Positions 31,965-40,576 of a stretch of DNA of 64,000 nucleotides are shown here, in pieces. The DNA is taken from NCBI RefSeq assembly GCF_001953885.1, contig NZ_MQUS01000015.1, positions 105,692 through 169,691 on the forward strand, written 5' to 3'. The DNA is from Streptomyces sp. IMTB 2501. Its GTDB lineage: Bacteria; Actinomycetota; Actinomycetes; Streptomycetales; Streptomycetaceae. The notes under the pieces are model-generated. The model was given only the letters and a program-made list of their open reading frames with translations, had not been told where the DNA came from and ran no database searches. Each line of letters starts with the position of its first letter. Within the stretch, counting starts at the first letter, position 1. The translations under genes and the position numbers were made by a program.

Positions 31965-32825
31965 ATGCTCAGGCTGCGCAGACGGGAATTCGGACCCCAG
32001 GAGCCGGTGATCATGGCGATCGTGAACCGGACTCCGGACTCCTTCTACGACCAGGGCGCCACGTTCCTCGACCAGCCCGCCCTCGCGCGGGTGGAGCAGG
32101 CGGTGGCCGAAGGTGCCTCGATCATCGACATCGGCGGGGTGAAGGCCGGGCCGGGCGAGGAGGTCACGGCCGCGGAGGAGGCGCGGCGGACGGTCCGCTT
32201 CGTGGCGGAGGTACGGCGGCGCTACCCGGACGTGATCATCAGCGTGGACACCTGGCGGGCCTCGGTCGGCGCGGCGGTGTGCGACGCGGGGGCGGATCTG
32301 CTGAACGACGCGTGGGGCGGCGTCGACCCGGGGCTCGCGCAGGTCGCGGCGCGGTACGGGGTGGGGCTGGTGTGCACGCACGCGGGGGGTGCACGGCCGC
32401 GGACGCGTCCGCACCGGGTGACGTACGACGACGTCATGGCCGACATTCTCGACGTGACCCTGGGGCTGGCCGAGCGGGCGGTGTCGCTCGGGGTGCGGCG
32501 GGAGTCGGTGCTGATCGATCCCGGGCACGACTTCGGGAAGAGCACGCGGCACAGTCTGGAGGCGACGCGGCGGCTGGGCGAGATGGTCGCCACGGGGTGG
32601 CCGGTGCTGGTGTCGTTGTCCAACAAGGACTTCGTGGGCGAGACCTTGGACCGGCCGGTGAAGGAACGTCTGATCGGTACGTTGGCGACGACCGCGGTGT
32701 CGGCGTGGCTCGGGGCGCGGGTGTACCGCGTGCACGAGGTCGCCGAGACGCGCCAGGTACTGGAGATGGTCGCGTCGATAGCCGGCCACCGGTTCCCTGC
32801 GGTGGCCCGGCGGGGTCTGGCCTGA
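31965..32825 (+). CDS. folP2: Dihydropteroate synthase-like protein FolP2
   Basis: 286 residues. TIM-barrel of the pterin-binding family: IMAIVNRTPDSFYDQG, IIDIGGVKAGPG (pterin loop), VIISVDTWRASV, DLLNDAWGG, SVLIDPGHDFGKS, PVLVSLSNKDFVGETL. Compared with classic FolP the loops GGES and RPG are altered (GGVKAGPG, no RPGxE), matching the FolP2 subfamily, whose M. tuberculosis member reportedly lacks dihydropteroate synthase activity. A non-folate role is therefore likely. ATG 31965 follows AGGGAGGGG. Confidence 0.9.
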   Translation: MLRLRRREFGPQEPVIMAIVNRTPDSFYDQGATFLDQPALARVEQAVAEGASIIDIGGVKAGPGEEVTAAEEARRTVRFVAEVRRRYPDVIISVDTWRASVGAAVCDAGADLLNDAWGGVDPGLAQVAARYGVGLVCTHAGGARPRTRPHRVTYDDVMADILDVTLGLAERAVSLGVRRESVLIDPGHDFGKSTRHSLEATRRLGEMVATGWPVLVSLSNKDFVGETLDRPVKERLIGTLATTAVSAWLGARVYRVHEVAETRQVLEMVASIAGHRFPAVARRGLA

Positions 32826-32887
32826 CCATCAGGGGGCTCCGCCCCCGGCCCCCGTTTCCCCACCCGGCCACTCGTCCCGGTCGGCCG

Positions 32888-32966
32888 AGAGGCCGAGGTG
32901 GAGAGGCCGAGGTGGAAAGGCTGGGGTGGGTGTGGGCGGGGTGGGTGTGGGCGGGGTGGGTGGGAA
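32888..32966 (+). repeat. G-rich tandem repeats between folP2 and LOG genes
   Basis: GAGGCCGAGGTG-type repeats (32888-32916) are followed at 32923-32966 by repeated GGGTGTGGGCGGGGT. The second block has far more than four runs of three or more G within 44 nt and can form a G-quadruplex in DNA or in the folP2 transcript. It lies between convergent genes. Confidence 0.7.
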
Positions 32967-33018
32967 ACGGACGGCCGGGGCGGTGCCGGGTGTCCGAGTG
33001 CGGTGGCCGGGCTCCGCG

Positions 33019-33777
33019 CTAGCGGGCCGCTTCCTTCGAGACCAGGGCCACCGCCTCGTCGACCTCGTCTGTCACGTGGAAGAGGAGGAGGTCCTTCTCG
33101 GCGGCCTTGCCCTGGGCGACCAGCGTGTTCTTGAGCCAGTCCACCAGGCCGCCCCAGTACTCGCTGCCGAAGAGGACGATCGGGAAGCGGGTGACCTTCT
33201 GGGTCTGGACCAGGGTCAGCGCCTCGAAGAACTCGTCGAGCGTGCCGAGGCCGCCGGGCAGGACCACGAACCCCTGCGCGTACTTGACGAACATCATCTT
33301 GCGGACGAAGAAGTAGCGGAAGTTGAGGCCGATGTCGACGTAGGGGTTCAGGCCCTGCTCGAAGGGCAGTTCGATGCCAAGGCCGACCGAGACGCCGCCC
33401 GCCTCGCACGCGCCCCTGTTGGCCGCCTCCATCGCCCCGGGCCCACCGCCCGTGATCACCGCCCAGCCCGCCTCGACCAGCCCGCGCCCGAGCCGCACCC
33501 CCGCGTCGTACTCCGGTGAGTCCGCCGGCGTGCGGGCCGAGCCGAACACGCTGATGGCAGGCGGGAGTTCGGCCAGCGTACCGAAGCCCTCGATGAACTC
33601 CGACTGGATGCGGAGCACGCGCCAGGGGTCGGTGTGGACCCAGTCCGTGGGGCCGCCCGCGTCCAGCAGCCGCTGGTCGGTCGTACTCGCCGTCACCTGT
33701 CCCCGCCGCCGCAGGACCGGTCCGAGCCGCTGCTCGTCCGGCGGCACCTTCTTCCCCTCAGGGTTACCGGTAGCCAT
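33019..33777 (-). CDS. LOG-family protein (cytokinin-type phosphoribohydrolase)
   Basis: 252 residues. LOG-family enzymes cleave N6-substituted AMP to the base and ribose phosphate. Signature SGGGPG-type ITGGGPGAMEAANRGA (~residue 113) and PGGLGTLDEFFEAL (~residue 185) are intact. A 75-residue N-terminal extension with VHTDPWRVLRIQSEFIEGFGTLAELPPAISVFGSART precedes the core; this two-part arrangement is typical of the actinobacterial type next to dapE. Physiological substrate in Streptomyces is uncertain. ATG 33777. Confidence 0.9.
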   Translation of the reverse strand: MATGNPEGKKVPPDEQRLGPVLRRRGQVTASTTDQRLLDAGGPTDWVHTDPWRVLRIQSEFIEGFGTLAELPPAISVFGSARTPADSPEYDAGVRLGRGLVEAGWAVITGGGPGAMEAANRGACEAGGVSVGLGIELPFEQGLNPYVDIGLNFRYFFVRKMMFVKYAQGFVVLPGGLGTLDEFFEALTLVQTQKVTRFPIVLFGSEYWGGLVDWLKNTLVAQGKAAEKDLLLFHVTDEVDEAVALVSKEAAR

Positions 33778-33837
33778 GTGCGCTCCCTCCGATTGCGGGT
33801 AGTTCCACCTCAGCGTAGATCCACGCGGGTTACGGAG

Positions 33838-33859
33838 GGGGGACATGCGCATGTCCCCC
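33838..33859. promoter_or_regulatory. Perfect 22-bp palindrome between dapE and LOG genes
   Basis: The halves GGGGGACATGC and GCATGTCCCCC are exact inverse complements. The site lies 22 bp after the dapE stop and 61 bp before the LOG start. It could terminate dapE (9-bp stem, 4-nt loop) or be an operator for the LOG gene. Confidence 0.55.
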
Positions 33860-33881
33860 ATGCGTGCGCCATGCGGGATCC

Positions 33882-34961
33882 TTACGCCGTCAGCCAGTCC
33901 CGCAGCCGTTCCTCGCCCGCGAGGATCTTCGCCGTCTCCACCCGCTCGTCGCGCTTGTGGGCCAAGTGCGGGTTGCCGGGGCCGTAGTTGACCGCGGGGA
34001 CGCCGAGCGCGGAGAAGCGGGAGACGTCCGTCCAGCCGTACTTCGGCTTGGGGGTGCCGCCCACCGCCTCGATGAAGGCCACCGCGGCCGGGTGCGAGAG
34101 GCCGGGCAGCGCACCGGGGCTGTGGTCGTCGACCACGAACTCCGTCACGCCGCAGTCCGCGAACACCTCGCGGACGTGCGCGATCGCCTCCTCCTCCGTG
34201 CGGTCGGGGGCGTAGCGGAAGTTGACCTTGACCACGCACTCGTCGGGGATGACGTTGCCGGCCACCCCGCCGCTGATGCCGACCGCGTTCAGGCCCTCGC
34301 GGTACTCCAGGCCGTCGATCAGCGGCCAGCGCGGTTCGTAGGACGCCAGGCGGGCCAGGATGGGGGCAGCCGCGTGGATGGCGTTGGAGCCCATCCAGCC
34401 GCGCGCCGAGTGGGCCCGCTCGCCCTTCGTCTTCAGCAGCACCCGCAGGGTGCCCTGGCAGCCGCCCTCGACCTCGCCGTCGGAGGGCTCCAGCAGGACC
34501 GCGAAGTCGCCGCGCAGCCACTCGGGATGGGCCTCGGCGACGTGCTTGAGGCCGTTGAGCTCGGCGGCGACCTCCTCGTTGTCGTAGAAGACGAAGGTCA
34601 GGTCGCGGTTGGGAGCGGGGACCGTGGCCGCGATGCGCAGCTGCACCGCGACGCCCGCCTTCATGTCGCAGGTGCCACAGCCCCACAGCACGCCGTCCTC
34701 GTCCAGGCGCGAGGGCACGTTGTCCGCGATCGGGACGGTGTCGATGTGGCCGGCCAGGATCACGCGCTCGGTGTGGCCCAGGTTCGTGCGGGCGATCACG
34801 TTGTTGCCGTAGCGGTCGACCGTCAGGTGCGGCAGAGCGCGCAGGGCGGTCTCGATCGCGTCCGCGAGCGGCTTCTCGGTGCCGCTCTCGGAGGGGAAGT
34901 CCACGAGCTGCGCGGTGAGCGCCGCGGCATCGAGCGTGAGGTCAAGCGAGGTGTCGGCCAT
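33882..34961 (-). CDS. dapE: Succinyl-diaminopimelate desuccinylase
   Basis: 359 residues. Hydrolyses N-succinyl-LL-diaminopimelate to LL-DAP in the lysine/peptidoglycan pathway; M20 di-zinc peptidase. Ligands: LAGHIDTVP (His/Asp), LWGCGTCDMKAGVAV (bridging Asp), FVFYDNEEVAAE (catalytic Glu), LLEPSDGEVEGGCQG (ligand Glu) and a C-terminal NYGPGNPHLAHKRDE His. ATG 34961. Works with DapC at 36851; both flank the secreted protein genes on the minus strand. Confidence 0.95.
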   Translation of the reverse strand: MADTSLDLTLDAAALTAQLVDFPSESGTEKPLADAIETALRALPHLTVDRYGNNVIARTNLGHTERVILAGHIDTVPIADNVPSRLDEDGVLWGCGTCDMKAGVAVQLRIAATVPAPNRDLTFVFYDNEEVAAELNGLKHVAEAHPEWLRGDFAVLLEPSDGEVEGGCQGTLRVLLKTKGERAHSARGWMGSNAIHAAAPILARLASYEPRWPLIDGLEYREGLNAVGISGGVAGNVIPDECVVKVNFRYAPDRTEEEAIAHVREVFADCGVTEFVVDDHSPGALPGLSHPAAVAFIEAVGGTPKPKYGWTDVSRFSALGVPAVNYGPGNPHLAHKRDERVETAKILAGEERLRDWLTA

Positions 34962-35046
34962 GGCGTCGACCCTAGCGCGCCGGCTCCCGGAGCCGTGGGT
35001 AAGCGCTGTCCCGGTGACCCCCGGTGAGGGCCGGGCGGGCCTCCAG

Positions 35047-35052
35047 TACCTT
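35047..35052 (+). promoter_or_regulatory. TACCTT -10 box, leaderless-type
   Basis: TACCTT ends 6 nt before the GTG at 35059, with no Shine-Dalgarno sequence between. This spacing fits initiation at the G of GTG and a leaderless mRNA. No clear -35. Confidence 0.35.
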
Positions 35053-35058
35053 GGACGG

Positions 35059-36048
35059 GTGTCAGAGCCCCCCACCCGTCCCAAGCGTCGCGGCCGCCTC
35101 TTTCGTTTCAGTGCGGCCCTGTTGGTCCTGTGCGGTGTCGCCGCGTATCTCGTGGTGCAGTACGTCACCGGAGGCGGCGGAGCGCGCGGCTGCAAGGTGG
35201 TGTCGTCCTCGGGCGACGGGACGTCGTACGAGTTCACGCCGGAGCAGGCGGGGAACGCGGCGACGATCGCGGCCGTGGGCACCGGGCGCGGGATGCCCGA
35301 GCGGGCGGTGACGATCGCGCTGGCGACCGCCCTGCAGGAGTCGGGGCTGCGCAACATCGAGCACGGTGACCGGGATTCGCTGGGCCTGTTCCAGCAGCGG
35401 CCCTCGCAGGGCTGGGGCACCGGCCAGCAGATCATGGACCCGGCGTACGCGGCCGGCATCTTCTACGCGCACCTCGCCAAGGTGCCCGACTACGCCGATC
35501 TGCCGCTGACCGAGGCGGCCCAGCAGGTCCAGCGCAGTGGCTACCCGGAGGCGTACGCCAAGCACGAGCCGGACGCCACGCTGCTGGCGGCGGCGCTGAC
35601 CGGCCGCGCGGCGGCCACGCTGACCTGCGACGGGCGCCAGGAGCCCACGGACTCGGCGACGGGACCGGACGCGGTACGGGCCGCGCTGGTACGGGACTTC
35701 GGGCGGGACGCGCTGCAGGAGACCGGTGCGGAGGTGGGCGGGACGCCCGTGCCGTCGCCGTCTCCGTCGCCGAGCGTGACCGCGACCGCGCAGGGGCGGA
35801 CCGTGACCGTGCCGGTGCCCCAGGGCACGAAGGTCGACGCCATCGGACGCGGCGAGCGGGAGCGCGGCTGGCAGCTGGCGCAGTGGGCCGTGGCCAACTC
35901 CTCGACGCTGCACATCCAGCGGGTGTCGTACGCGGGCCGGGAATGGGCGGCCGGGAGCGGCGGCGGCCAGTGGAAGCCGACCGCGGCGGACGGGGCAGCC
36001 GGTGCGGAGAGCTCCGCGGGGACCGTCCGGATCGTGACCGGACAGTAG
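35059..36048 (+). CDS. Membrane-anchored secreted protein, possible lysozyme-like fold
   Basis: 329 residues from GTG 35059. A basic start (PKRRGRLFRFSAALLVLCGVAAYLVVQYV) gives an uncleaved anchor. The exported part has GNAATIAAVGTGRGMPERAVTIALATALQESGLRNIEHGDRDSLGLFQQRPSQGWGTGQQIMDPAYAAGIFY, which resembles lytic transglycosylase-like/heavy-metal-transporter-annotated proteins with a Glu in LQESGL and the SLGLFQQRPSQGWG motif. A Pro/Ser-rich linker (PSPSPSPS) and a C-terminal domain (GWQLAQWAVANSSTLHIQRVSYAGREW) follow. Probably acts on the wall; no catalysis shown. Confidence 0.85.
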   Translation: MSEPPTRPKRRGRLFRFSAALLVLCGVAAYLVVQYVTGGGGARGCKVVSSSGDGTSYEFTPEQAGNAATIAAVGTGRGMPERAVTIALATALQESGLRNIEHGDRDSLGLFQQRPSQGWGTGQQIMDPAYAAGIFYAHLAKVPDYADLPLTEAAQQVQRSGYPEAYAKHEPDATLLAAALTGRAAATLTCDGRQEPTDSATGPDAVRAALVRDFGRDALQETGAEVGGTPVPSPSPSPSVTATAQGRTVTVPVPQGTKVDAIGRGERERGWQLAQWAVANSSTLHIQRVSYAGREWAAGSGGGQWKPTAADGAAGAESSAGTVRIVTGQ

Positions 36049-36201
36049 TACGAGATCCCACTCCGACGGGTGATGCGGCGCCGGTTCGGCGCACTGTCCG
36101 CGCGGGACGCGCGCCGTCTCCCGAATCCCTTGGAAAACAAGGGCCGTAAGGATTCTGCGGGATTTCCGGGAGACGTTCTTTGCCCGTTTTTATCCCCACC
36201 T

Positions 36202-36220
36202 GATAATGCGATGCGTTATC
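36202..36220. promoter_or_regulatory. Imperfect palindrome GATAA-N9-TTATC
   Basis: GATAATGCGATGCGTTATC lies in the 287-bp gap between two plus-strand secreted-protein genes, 116 bp before the start at 36336, in the most A/T-rich part of that gap. It could be a regulator site or overlap a promoter. Confidence 0.3.
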
Positions 36221-36335
36221 CATTCTTTACCTGGGGCGTCCGCAACCTTCGCGGGTTTCGAGCGGTAGTCACGGCGTCCGAGCCCGGAGCCGGGTCCGGA
36301 CACAGACACCGTTCTCTCCCGTCGAATGGAGCATC

Positions 36336-36752
36336 ATGTCCCTCCCTCTGACCCGCCGGATCGCCCGTGCCGCGCTGCTCGTCGCAGCGGGAGCGGCAGC
36401 CGGGGTCGGTGCGGCCGGCTCCGCCGGTGCGGCCACGAACCTGCCGGTGGCGACCCCGAACACGGGTGGCCTGACCGCCCCGGACACGGCGAACGTCGGC
36501 AGCACCGTCGGCGATGCGGCGCAGAACGCCACCACTGTCGCGGCCAACACGGGCGGCACGGCGGCCGGGAAGACCCTGCCGGGCGTGACCAGGGCCAGCA
36601 GCAACACCCTGAAGAAGACGATGCCGGTGGCGGAGAACGCCGCGGGGCAGACGGCCGGGACGGCGGGGAGCGTCGTCGGGGACGCCGCGAAGACCGGGGT
36701 GCCGCAGCTGCCGTCGGTGCCGGGCGGGGCGCTGTCGTCGCCGCTCAGCTGA
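36336..36752 (+). CDS. Small secreted Ala/Gly/Thr-rich protein
   Basis: 138 residues. A classical signal peptide (RRIARAALLVAAGAAAGVGAAGSAGAA, cleavage likely after AGA) leads to a low-complexity mature part: TNLPVATPNTGGLTAPDTANVGSTVGDAAQNATTVAANTGGTAAGKTLPG, and a Pro-Leu/Ser tail GVPQLPSVPGGALSSPLS. No Cys, no known domain. ATG 36336 has GGAG 5 nt upstream. Similar proteins are sometimes labelled ATP-binding, but I see no P-loop. A terminator follows at 36787. Confidence 0.8.
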   Translation: MSLPLTRRIARAALLVAAGAAAGVGAAGSAGAATNLPVATPNTGGLTAPDTANVGSTVGDAAQNATTVAANTGGTAAGKTLPGVTRASSNTLKKTMPVAENAAGQTAGTAGSVVGDAAKTGVPQLPSVPGGALSSPLS

Positions 36753-36786
36753 GCGCCGCTCGCCTGAACGGCCGACTCTGACCGCC

Positions 36787-36818
36787 GACGGGGCCCAGGG
36801 AGTTCCCTGGGCCCCGTC
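36787..36818 (+). terminator. Terminator after the secreted-protein gene
   Basis: GACGGGGCCCAGGGA and TCCCTGGGCCCCGTC make a perfect 15-bp stem with a 2-nt centre, 35 nt after the stop at 36752 and before the convergent dapC. It may also work on the dapC transcript. Confidence 0.85.
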
Positions 36819-36850
36819 GCCGTTTGTTCCTCCGTCGGCAGCCGTAGCCG

Positions 36851-37942
36851 TTACAGGCGGGACACCGCTGCCTGGACTCGTTCGTCCGTTGCCGTCAGCG
36901 CCACCCGTACGAACTGTTCGCCCGCCTCGCCGTAGAAGTCACCCGGGGCGACGAGGATGCCGAGGTCGGCGAGGTGGGCGACCGTGGTCCAGCAGGACTC
37001 GTCGCGGGTGGCCCAGAGGTAGAGGCTCGCCTCGCTGTGCTCGATGCGGAAGCCGTGGCCGAGCAGGGCCGCCCGCAGGGCCTCGCGGCGGGCGGCGTAG
37101 CGCTCGCGCTGGACGCGCACGTGCTCGTCGTCGCCCAGGGCCGCCACGACGGCCGCCTGCGTGGGCGCCGAGGTCATCATGCCGCCGTGCTTGCGGATCT
37201 CCAGCAGCGGGCCGAGAACGGCCGGGTCGCCGGCGATGAAGGCCGCGCGGTAGCCCGCCAGGTTGGAGCGCTTGGAGAGGGAGTGGACGGCGACGATGCC
37301 GTCGTGGGAGCCACCGTTGACGTCGGGGTGCAGGACCGAGACCGGGTCGGCCTCCCAGCCCAGTTCCAGGTAGCACTCGTCGGAGAAGAGCAGGACGCCG
37401 TGGGCGCGGGCCCAGGCGACGATGTCCGTCAGCTCCTGCTTCGACAGCACCTTGCCGGTGGGGTTGGACGGGGAGTTCAGCCAGAGGAGCTTCAGGCCTG
37501 CCGGGTCGAGGTCGCGCGGGTCGTCGTAGACCTCGTAGTCGGCGCGGGCCAGGCGGGCGCCGACCTCGTACGTCGGGTAGGCGAGGCGCGGGTAGGCGAC
37601 CTTGTCGCCGGGGCCGAGGCCCAGCTGGGTCGGCAGCCAGGCCACCAGTTCCTTGGAGCCGACGACCGGCAGGACATGCCGGTGGGTGACCTCGCGGGCG
37701 CCCAGGCGGCGCTCCAGCCAGCCGGTGATCGCGTCGCGCAGCGCCGGGGTGCCCCAGACGGTCGGGTAGCCCGGGGAGTCGGCCGCGTCGATCAGGGCCT
37801 TCTGGATCAGCTCGGGCACGGGGTCGACCGGGGTGCCCACGGACAGGTCGACGATCCCGTCGGGGTGCGCGGCGGCCGTCTTCTTGTACGGCTCCAGCTT
37901 GTCCCAGGGGAAGGTGGGGAGCCGTTCGGAGACTGCGGACAC
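36851..37942 (-). CDS. dapC: Succinyldiaminopimelate transaminase
   Basis: 363 residues. PLP-dependent class I/II aminotransferase that makes N-succinyl-LL-DAP. Motifs: DLSVGTPVDPVPELIQ, SPGYPTVWGTPALRDAI, WLNSPSNPTGKVLS, VLLFSDECYLELGW (Asp to the PLP pyridine), VAVHSLSKRSNLAGYRAAFIAG (PLP lysine in SLSKRS) and a C-terminal Arg region. Start GTG 37942 gives MSAVSERLPTFPWDKLEPY; alternative starts upstream are possible. The ferredoxin gene ends 125 bp from it; the same dapC-fdxC pair occurs in mycobacteria. Confidence 0.93.
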   Translation of the reverse strand: MSAVSERLPTFPWDKLEPYKKTAAAHPDGIVDLSVGTPVDPVPELIQKALIDAADSPGYPTVWGTPALRDAITGWLERRLGAREVTHRHVLPVVGSKELVAWLPTQLGLGPGDKVAYPRLAYPTYEVGARLARADYEVYDDPRDLDPAGLKLLWLNSPSNPTGKVLSKQELTDIVAWARAHGVLLFSDECYLELGWEADPVSVLHPDVNGGSHDGIVAVHSLSKRSNLAGYRAAFIAGDPAVLGPLLEIRKHGGMMTSAPTQAAVVAALGDDEHVRVQRERYAARREALRAALLGHGFRIEHSEASLYLWATRDESCWTTVAHLADLGILVAPGDFYGEAGEQFVRVALTATDERVQAAVSRL

Positions 37943-38067
37943 GGGAATCAGGCTCACTTTCGTACGGTGCGGCAAACGCCTCGGTCCCGTGCGGCGGTGA
38001 TCGGGGTGATCGGGCCGTACGGGACCGAGGCGGCGCGTTCGCGGGCGGCCGCTTGGCGCTTAGACGG

Positions 38068-38388
38068 TCACTCGCCCTGCGGCGGCAGCGCGGCGATGAA
38101 GGGGTGGTCGCGTTCGATCAGCCCCAGCTTGCTGGCACCGCCGGGCGAGCCCAGCTCGTCGAAGAACTCGACGTTCGCCTTGTAGTAGTCCTTCCACTCC
38201 TCCGGAGTGTCGTCCTCGTAGAAGATCGCCTCGACCGGGCAGACCGGCTCACAGGCACCACAGTCGACGCATTCGTCCGGGTGGATGTACAAGGACCGGG
38301 AGCCCTCGTAAATGCAGTCGACCGGGCACTCCTCGATGCACGCCTTGTCCTTGACGTCGACACAAGGCTGCGCGATGACGTAGGTCAC
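38068..38388 (-). CDS. fdxA: 7Fe-type ferredoxin
   Basis: 106 residues from GTG 38388. Electron carrier with a [3Fe-4S] and a [4Fe-4S] cluster. Cys arrangement: CVDVKDKACIEECPVDCIYEG gives the first set (Cys9, Cys17, Cys21 region), and CVDCGACEPVCPVEAIFYED gives CxxCxxCxxxCP. The tail WKDYYKANVEFFDELGSPGGASKLG is typical of this class in actinobacteria. It supplies electrons to reductive enzymes such as cytochromes P450. Divergent from the GNAT gene. Confidence 0.95.
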   Translation of the reverse strand: MTYVIAQPCVDVKDKACIEECPVDCIYEGSRSLYIHPDECVDCGACEPVCPVEAIFYEDDTPEEWKDYYKANVEFFDELGSPGGASKLGLIERDHPFIAALPPQGE

Positions 38389-38528
38389 GCTGTCGTTCCT
38401 CCTCGATAGGGCGCTGGCGGGCCTCCTCAGGCTCCGCCGCCTGGCGCGCGGGAGCGCGGCGTCGTCGATGCCCGCCCCTAGTATCTCCGTTCCGGGGCAT
38501 GATCCGTACAGGAGGGGTGAACTGACCA

Positions 38529-39677
38529 GTGGAAATATCGGCGGCAGGACGGCTGGAAGTCCGGATCACCCCGGCTGACGTGGGAAAACGAGTCTCCGTA
38601 CGGCGCTTGAGCGAACCTGGAACGGGACAGCAGAAGTTCACCGACACGGTGGGTGTTCTCACATCATGGGATGATGGCGTGCTCATGATCACACGACGGG
38701 ACGGGCGAAGTGTCCGGATCGCCGAGTCTGCCCTGGTCGCGGGCAAGGTGGTACCGGCCGCTCCGGCACGCCGCCGGGGGCCCGCCGCCTCGTACGAGGA
38801 ACTCGCGCGGGTCTCCTCGCGCGGCTGGCCGCCGCTGGAGACCGAGCGGCTCGGGGAGTGGGAGCTGCGGGCGGCCGGCGGGTTCACCCGGCGGGCCAAC
38901 AGTGTGCTGCCGCTCGGCGACCCCGGTCTTCCCCTCGACGCGGCCCTTGCGGCCGTACGACGCTGGTACGGCGAGCGTGGTCTGCCCGCCTACGTCCAGA
39001 CGGCCACCGGAGCCGAGGGCACACAGGAGCTGCTGTGCGCGGAGCTGGAGCGGCGCGGCTGGGTGCGGGAGGTGACCGCCGAGGTGTGGACCGGTGCTCT
39101 GGCGCCGGTCGCGGACCGGGCCGAGGGCGCGGGTGTGGTGCTGTCCCGGCGGGCGGACGAGGCCTGGCTCGCCCGGTACCAGCGCAAGGGAGTGAGCGAG
39201 GTGGCCCTGCGAGTGCTGGGCGGGGGCCCGTCGGTGTGGTTCGCGACCGTACCGGGGGCGGAGGGTGAGCCTCCGGCGGCGATCGGGCGGTGTGTCGTGG
39301 ACGGCCGGTGGGCCGGGTTCGCCGCGGTCGAGGTGGATCCCGGGCTGCGCCGGCAGGGCCTCGCCACGGAGGTGCTGGCCGCGCTGGCCCGCCGGGCGCT
39401 GGACGAGGGCGCGTCGGCGGCCTGGCTGCAGGTCGAGACGGACAACGAGGGCGCCCGCGGCCTGTACGCCCGCCTGGGCTTCGCCCCGCACCACAACTAC
39501 CACCACTACCGGGCACCGGACGCGGCGGGATCCGACGATCAGGACCGCGGGACGGGCGCGGCCACGGGCGCACGAGGCCGCCGAAGCCGCACCGCCCCAC
39601 CCGCCGACCGCCGGGACCCGGCAGTTGCCGAGGCCGAAGCCGGGGAGCCGGACGGCCCGGGCGCGGCCGGGTCGTAG
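38529..39677 (+). CDS. GNAT family acetyltransferase with N-terminal SH3-like domain
   Basis: 382 residues from GTG 38529. N-terminal ~75 residues form a small beta-rich domain (LEVRITPADVGKRVSVRRL, VGVLTSWDDGVLMITRRDGRSVRIAESALVAGKVV), followed by GNAT-like segments (LRAAGGFTRRANSVLPLGDPGLPLDAALAAVRRWYGERGLPAYVQ) and the acetyl-CoA motif AAVEVDPGLRRQGLATEVLAALARRALDEGA with WLQVETDNEGARGLYARLGFAPHHNYHHYR. The last ~60 residues are charged and disordered. Substrate unknown. Confidence 0.9.
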   Translation: MEISAAGRLEVRITPADVGKRVSVRRLSEPGTGQQKFTDTVGVLTSWDDGVLMITRRDGRSVRIAESALVAGKVVPAAPARRRGPAASYEELARVSSRGWPPLETERLGEWELRAAGGFTRRANSVLPLGDPGLPLDAALAAVRRWYGERGLPAYVQTATGAEGTQELLCAELERRGWVREVTAEVWTGALAPVADRAEGAGVVLSRRADEAWLARYQRKGVSEVALRVLGGGPSVWFATVPGAEGEPPAAIGRCVVDGRWAGFAAVEVDPGLRRQGLATEVLAALARRALDEGASAAWLQVETDNEGARGLYARLGFAPHHNYHHYRAPDAAGSDDQDRGTGAATGARGRRSRTAPPADRRDPAVAEAEAGEPDGPGAAGS

Positions 39678-39705
39678 AACCGTCGTGGAAGGGCATGAGC
39701 CTCGC

Positions 39706-40572
39706 ATGCGTCACCCGTATCTGCCGCCGCCGTATCCGCCCCCGCCGGAGCGGTCGGCCGAGCTGTGCCGAAGGTTCGCCGAGGAGGCCCGGTCGGAGCG
39801 GCCGGATCTGTCGGCGCTGTGCCTGCTGATCGGCGCCGTGGCGGACGGCTCGCTGGACGAGGCCGGGATCGATGCCGCGCAGCTGGAGCTGGACCGGCTC
39901 GCGGGCGAGCTGCCGTACCGGCCGGGCGGGCCGCAGGCATGGGCGGAGGCCGTACGACGGCTGCTCGGGGCGCGCTACGACTTCCACGGCACGCCCGGCG
40001 ACTATCAGCGGCTGGAGTCCTCCCTGCTGCACGAGGTGCTGCGGCGCCGGCGCGGGCTGCCGATCCTGCTGTCGGTGGTGTGGCTGGAGGTCGCACGTCG
40101 GGCGGGCGCGCCGGTGTACGGGGTCGCGCTGCCGGGGCACTTCGTGGTGGGCTTCGGCGCGGCCGAGGAGCAGGTGCTGGCCGATCCGTTCGCCGGGGGG
40201 CGGGTGCTGACCGGGACCGATACGGAGATGTTCGTGGTGGGGGCCACGGGGGCGCCGCTGGACGCCTCGATGCTGGAGCCCGCGGCGCCGCTGGAGGTCG
40301 TCCAGCGGATCCTGAACAACATCCGCGCGTGGGCCGCCGCCCGGCCCGAGCGCTCGGACGTCGCCCTGCGAGCCGTGGAGCTTGCGCTGCTGATCCCCTC
40401 GCATCCGGCCCGGCTCCGCTACGAGCGCGGGCAACTGCTCGTGCAGCGGGGCGAGTTCATGTCGGGTGCGGAGGAACTGGACACCTATGCCGATCTGATC
40501 GAGGTCATCGACGAATCGGCCGCGCGGAAGGTACGGGAACAGGCCCGTACCGCGCGGGCCATGCTCAACTGA
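39706..40572 (+). CDS. SirB1-type transglutaminase-like protein
   Basis: 288 residues. Contains RRLLGARYDFHGTPGDYQRLESSLLHEVLRRRRGLPILLSVVWLEVARRAGAPVYGVALPGHFVVGF, the SirB1/YchA family core that resembles transglutaminases; in this family the catalytic Cys is usually lost, and here the LPILLS region has none, so it is unlikely to be an enzyme. A C-terminal helical repeat (RPERSDVALRAVELALLIPSHPARLRYERGQLLVQRGE) resembles TPR. ATG 39706; a GTG at 39685 is possible. It follows the GNAT gene by 28 bp and converges on the response regulator. Confidence 0.85.
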   Translation: MRHPYLPPPYPPPPERSAELCRRFAEEARSERPDLSALCLLIGAVADGSLDEAGIDAAQLELDRLAGELPYRPGGPQAWAEAVRRLLGARYDFHGTPGDYQRLESSLLHEVLRRRRGLPILLSVVWLEVARRAGAPVYGVALPGHFVVGFGAAEEQVLADPFAGGRVLTGTDTEMFVVGATGAPLDASMLEPAAPLEVVQRILNNIRAWAAARPERSDVALRAVELALLIPSHPARLRYERGQLLVQRGEFMSGAEELDTYADLIEVIDESAARKVREQARTARAMLN

Positions 40573-40576
40573 CCTC

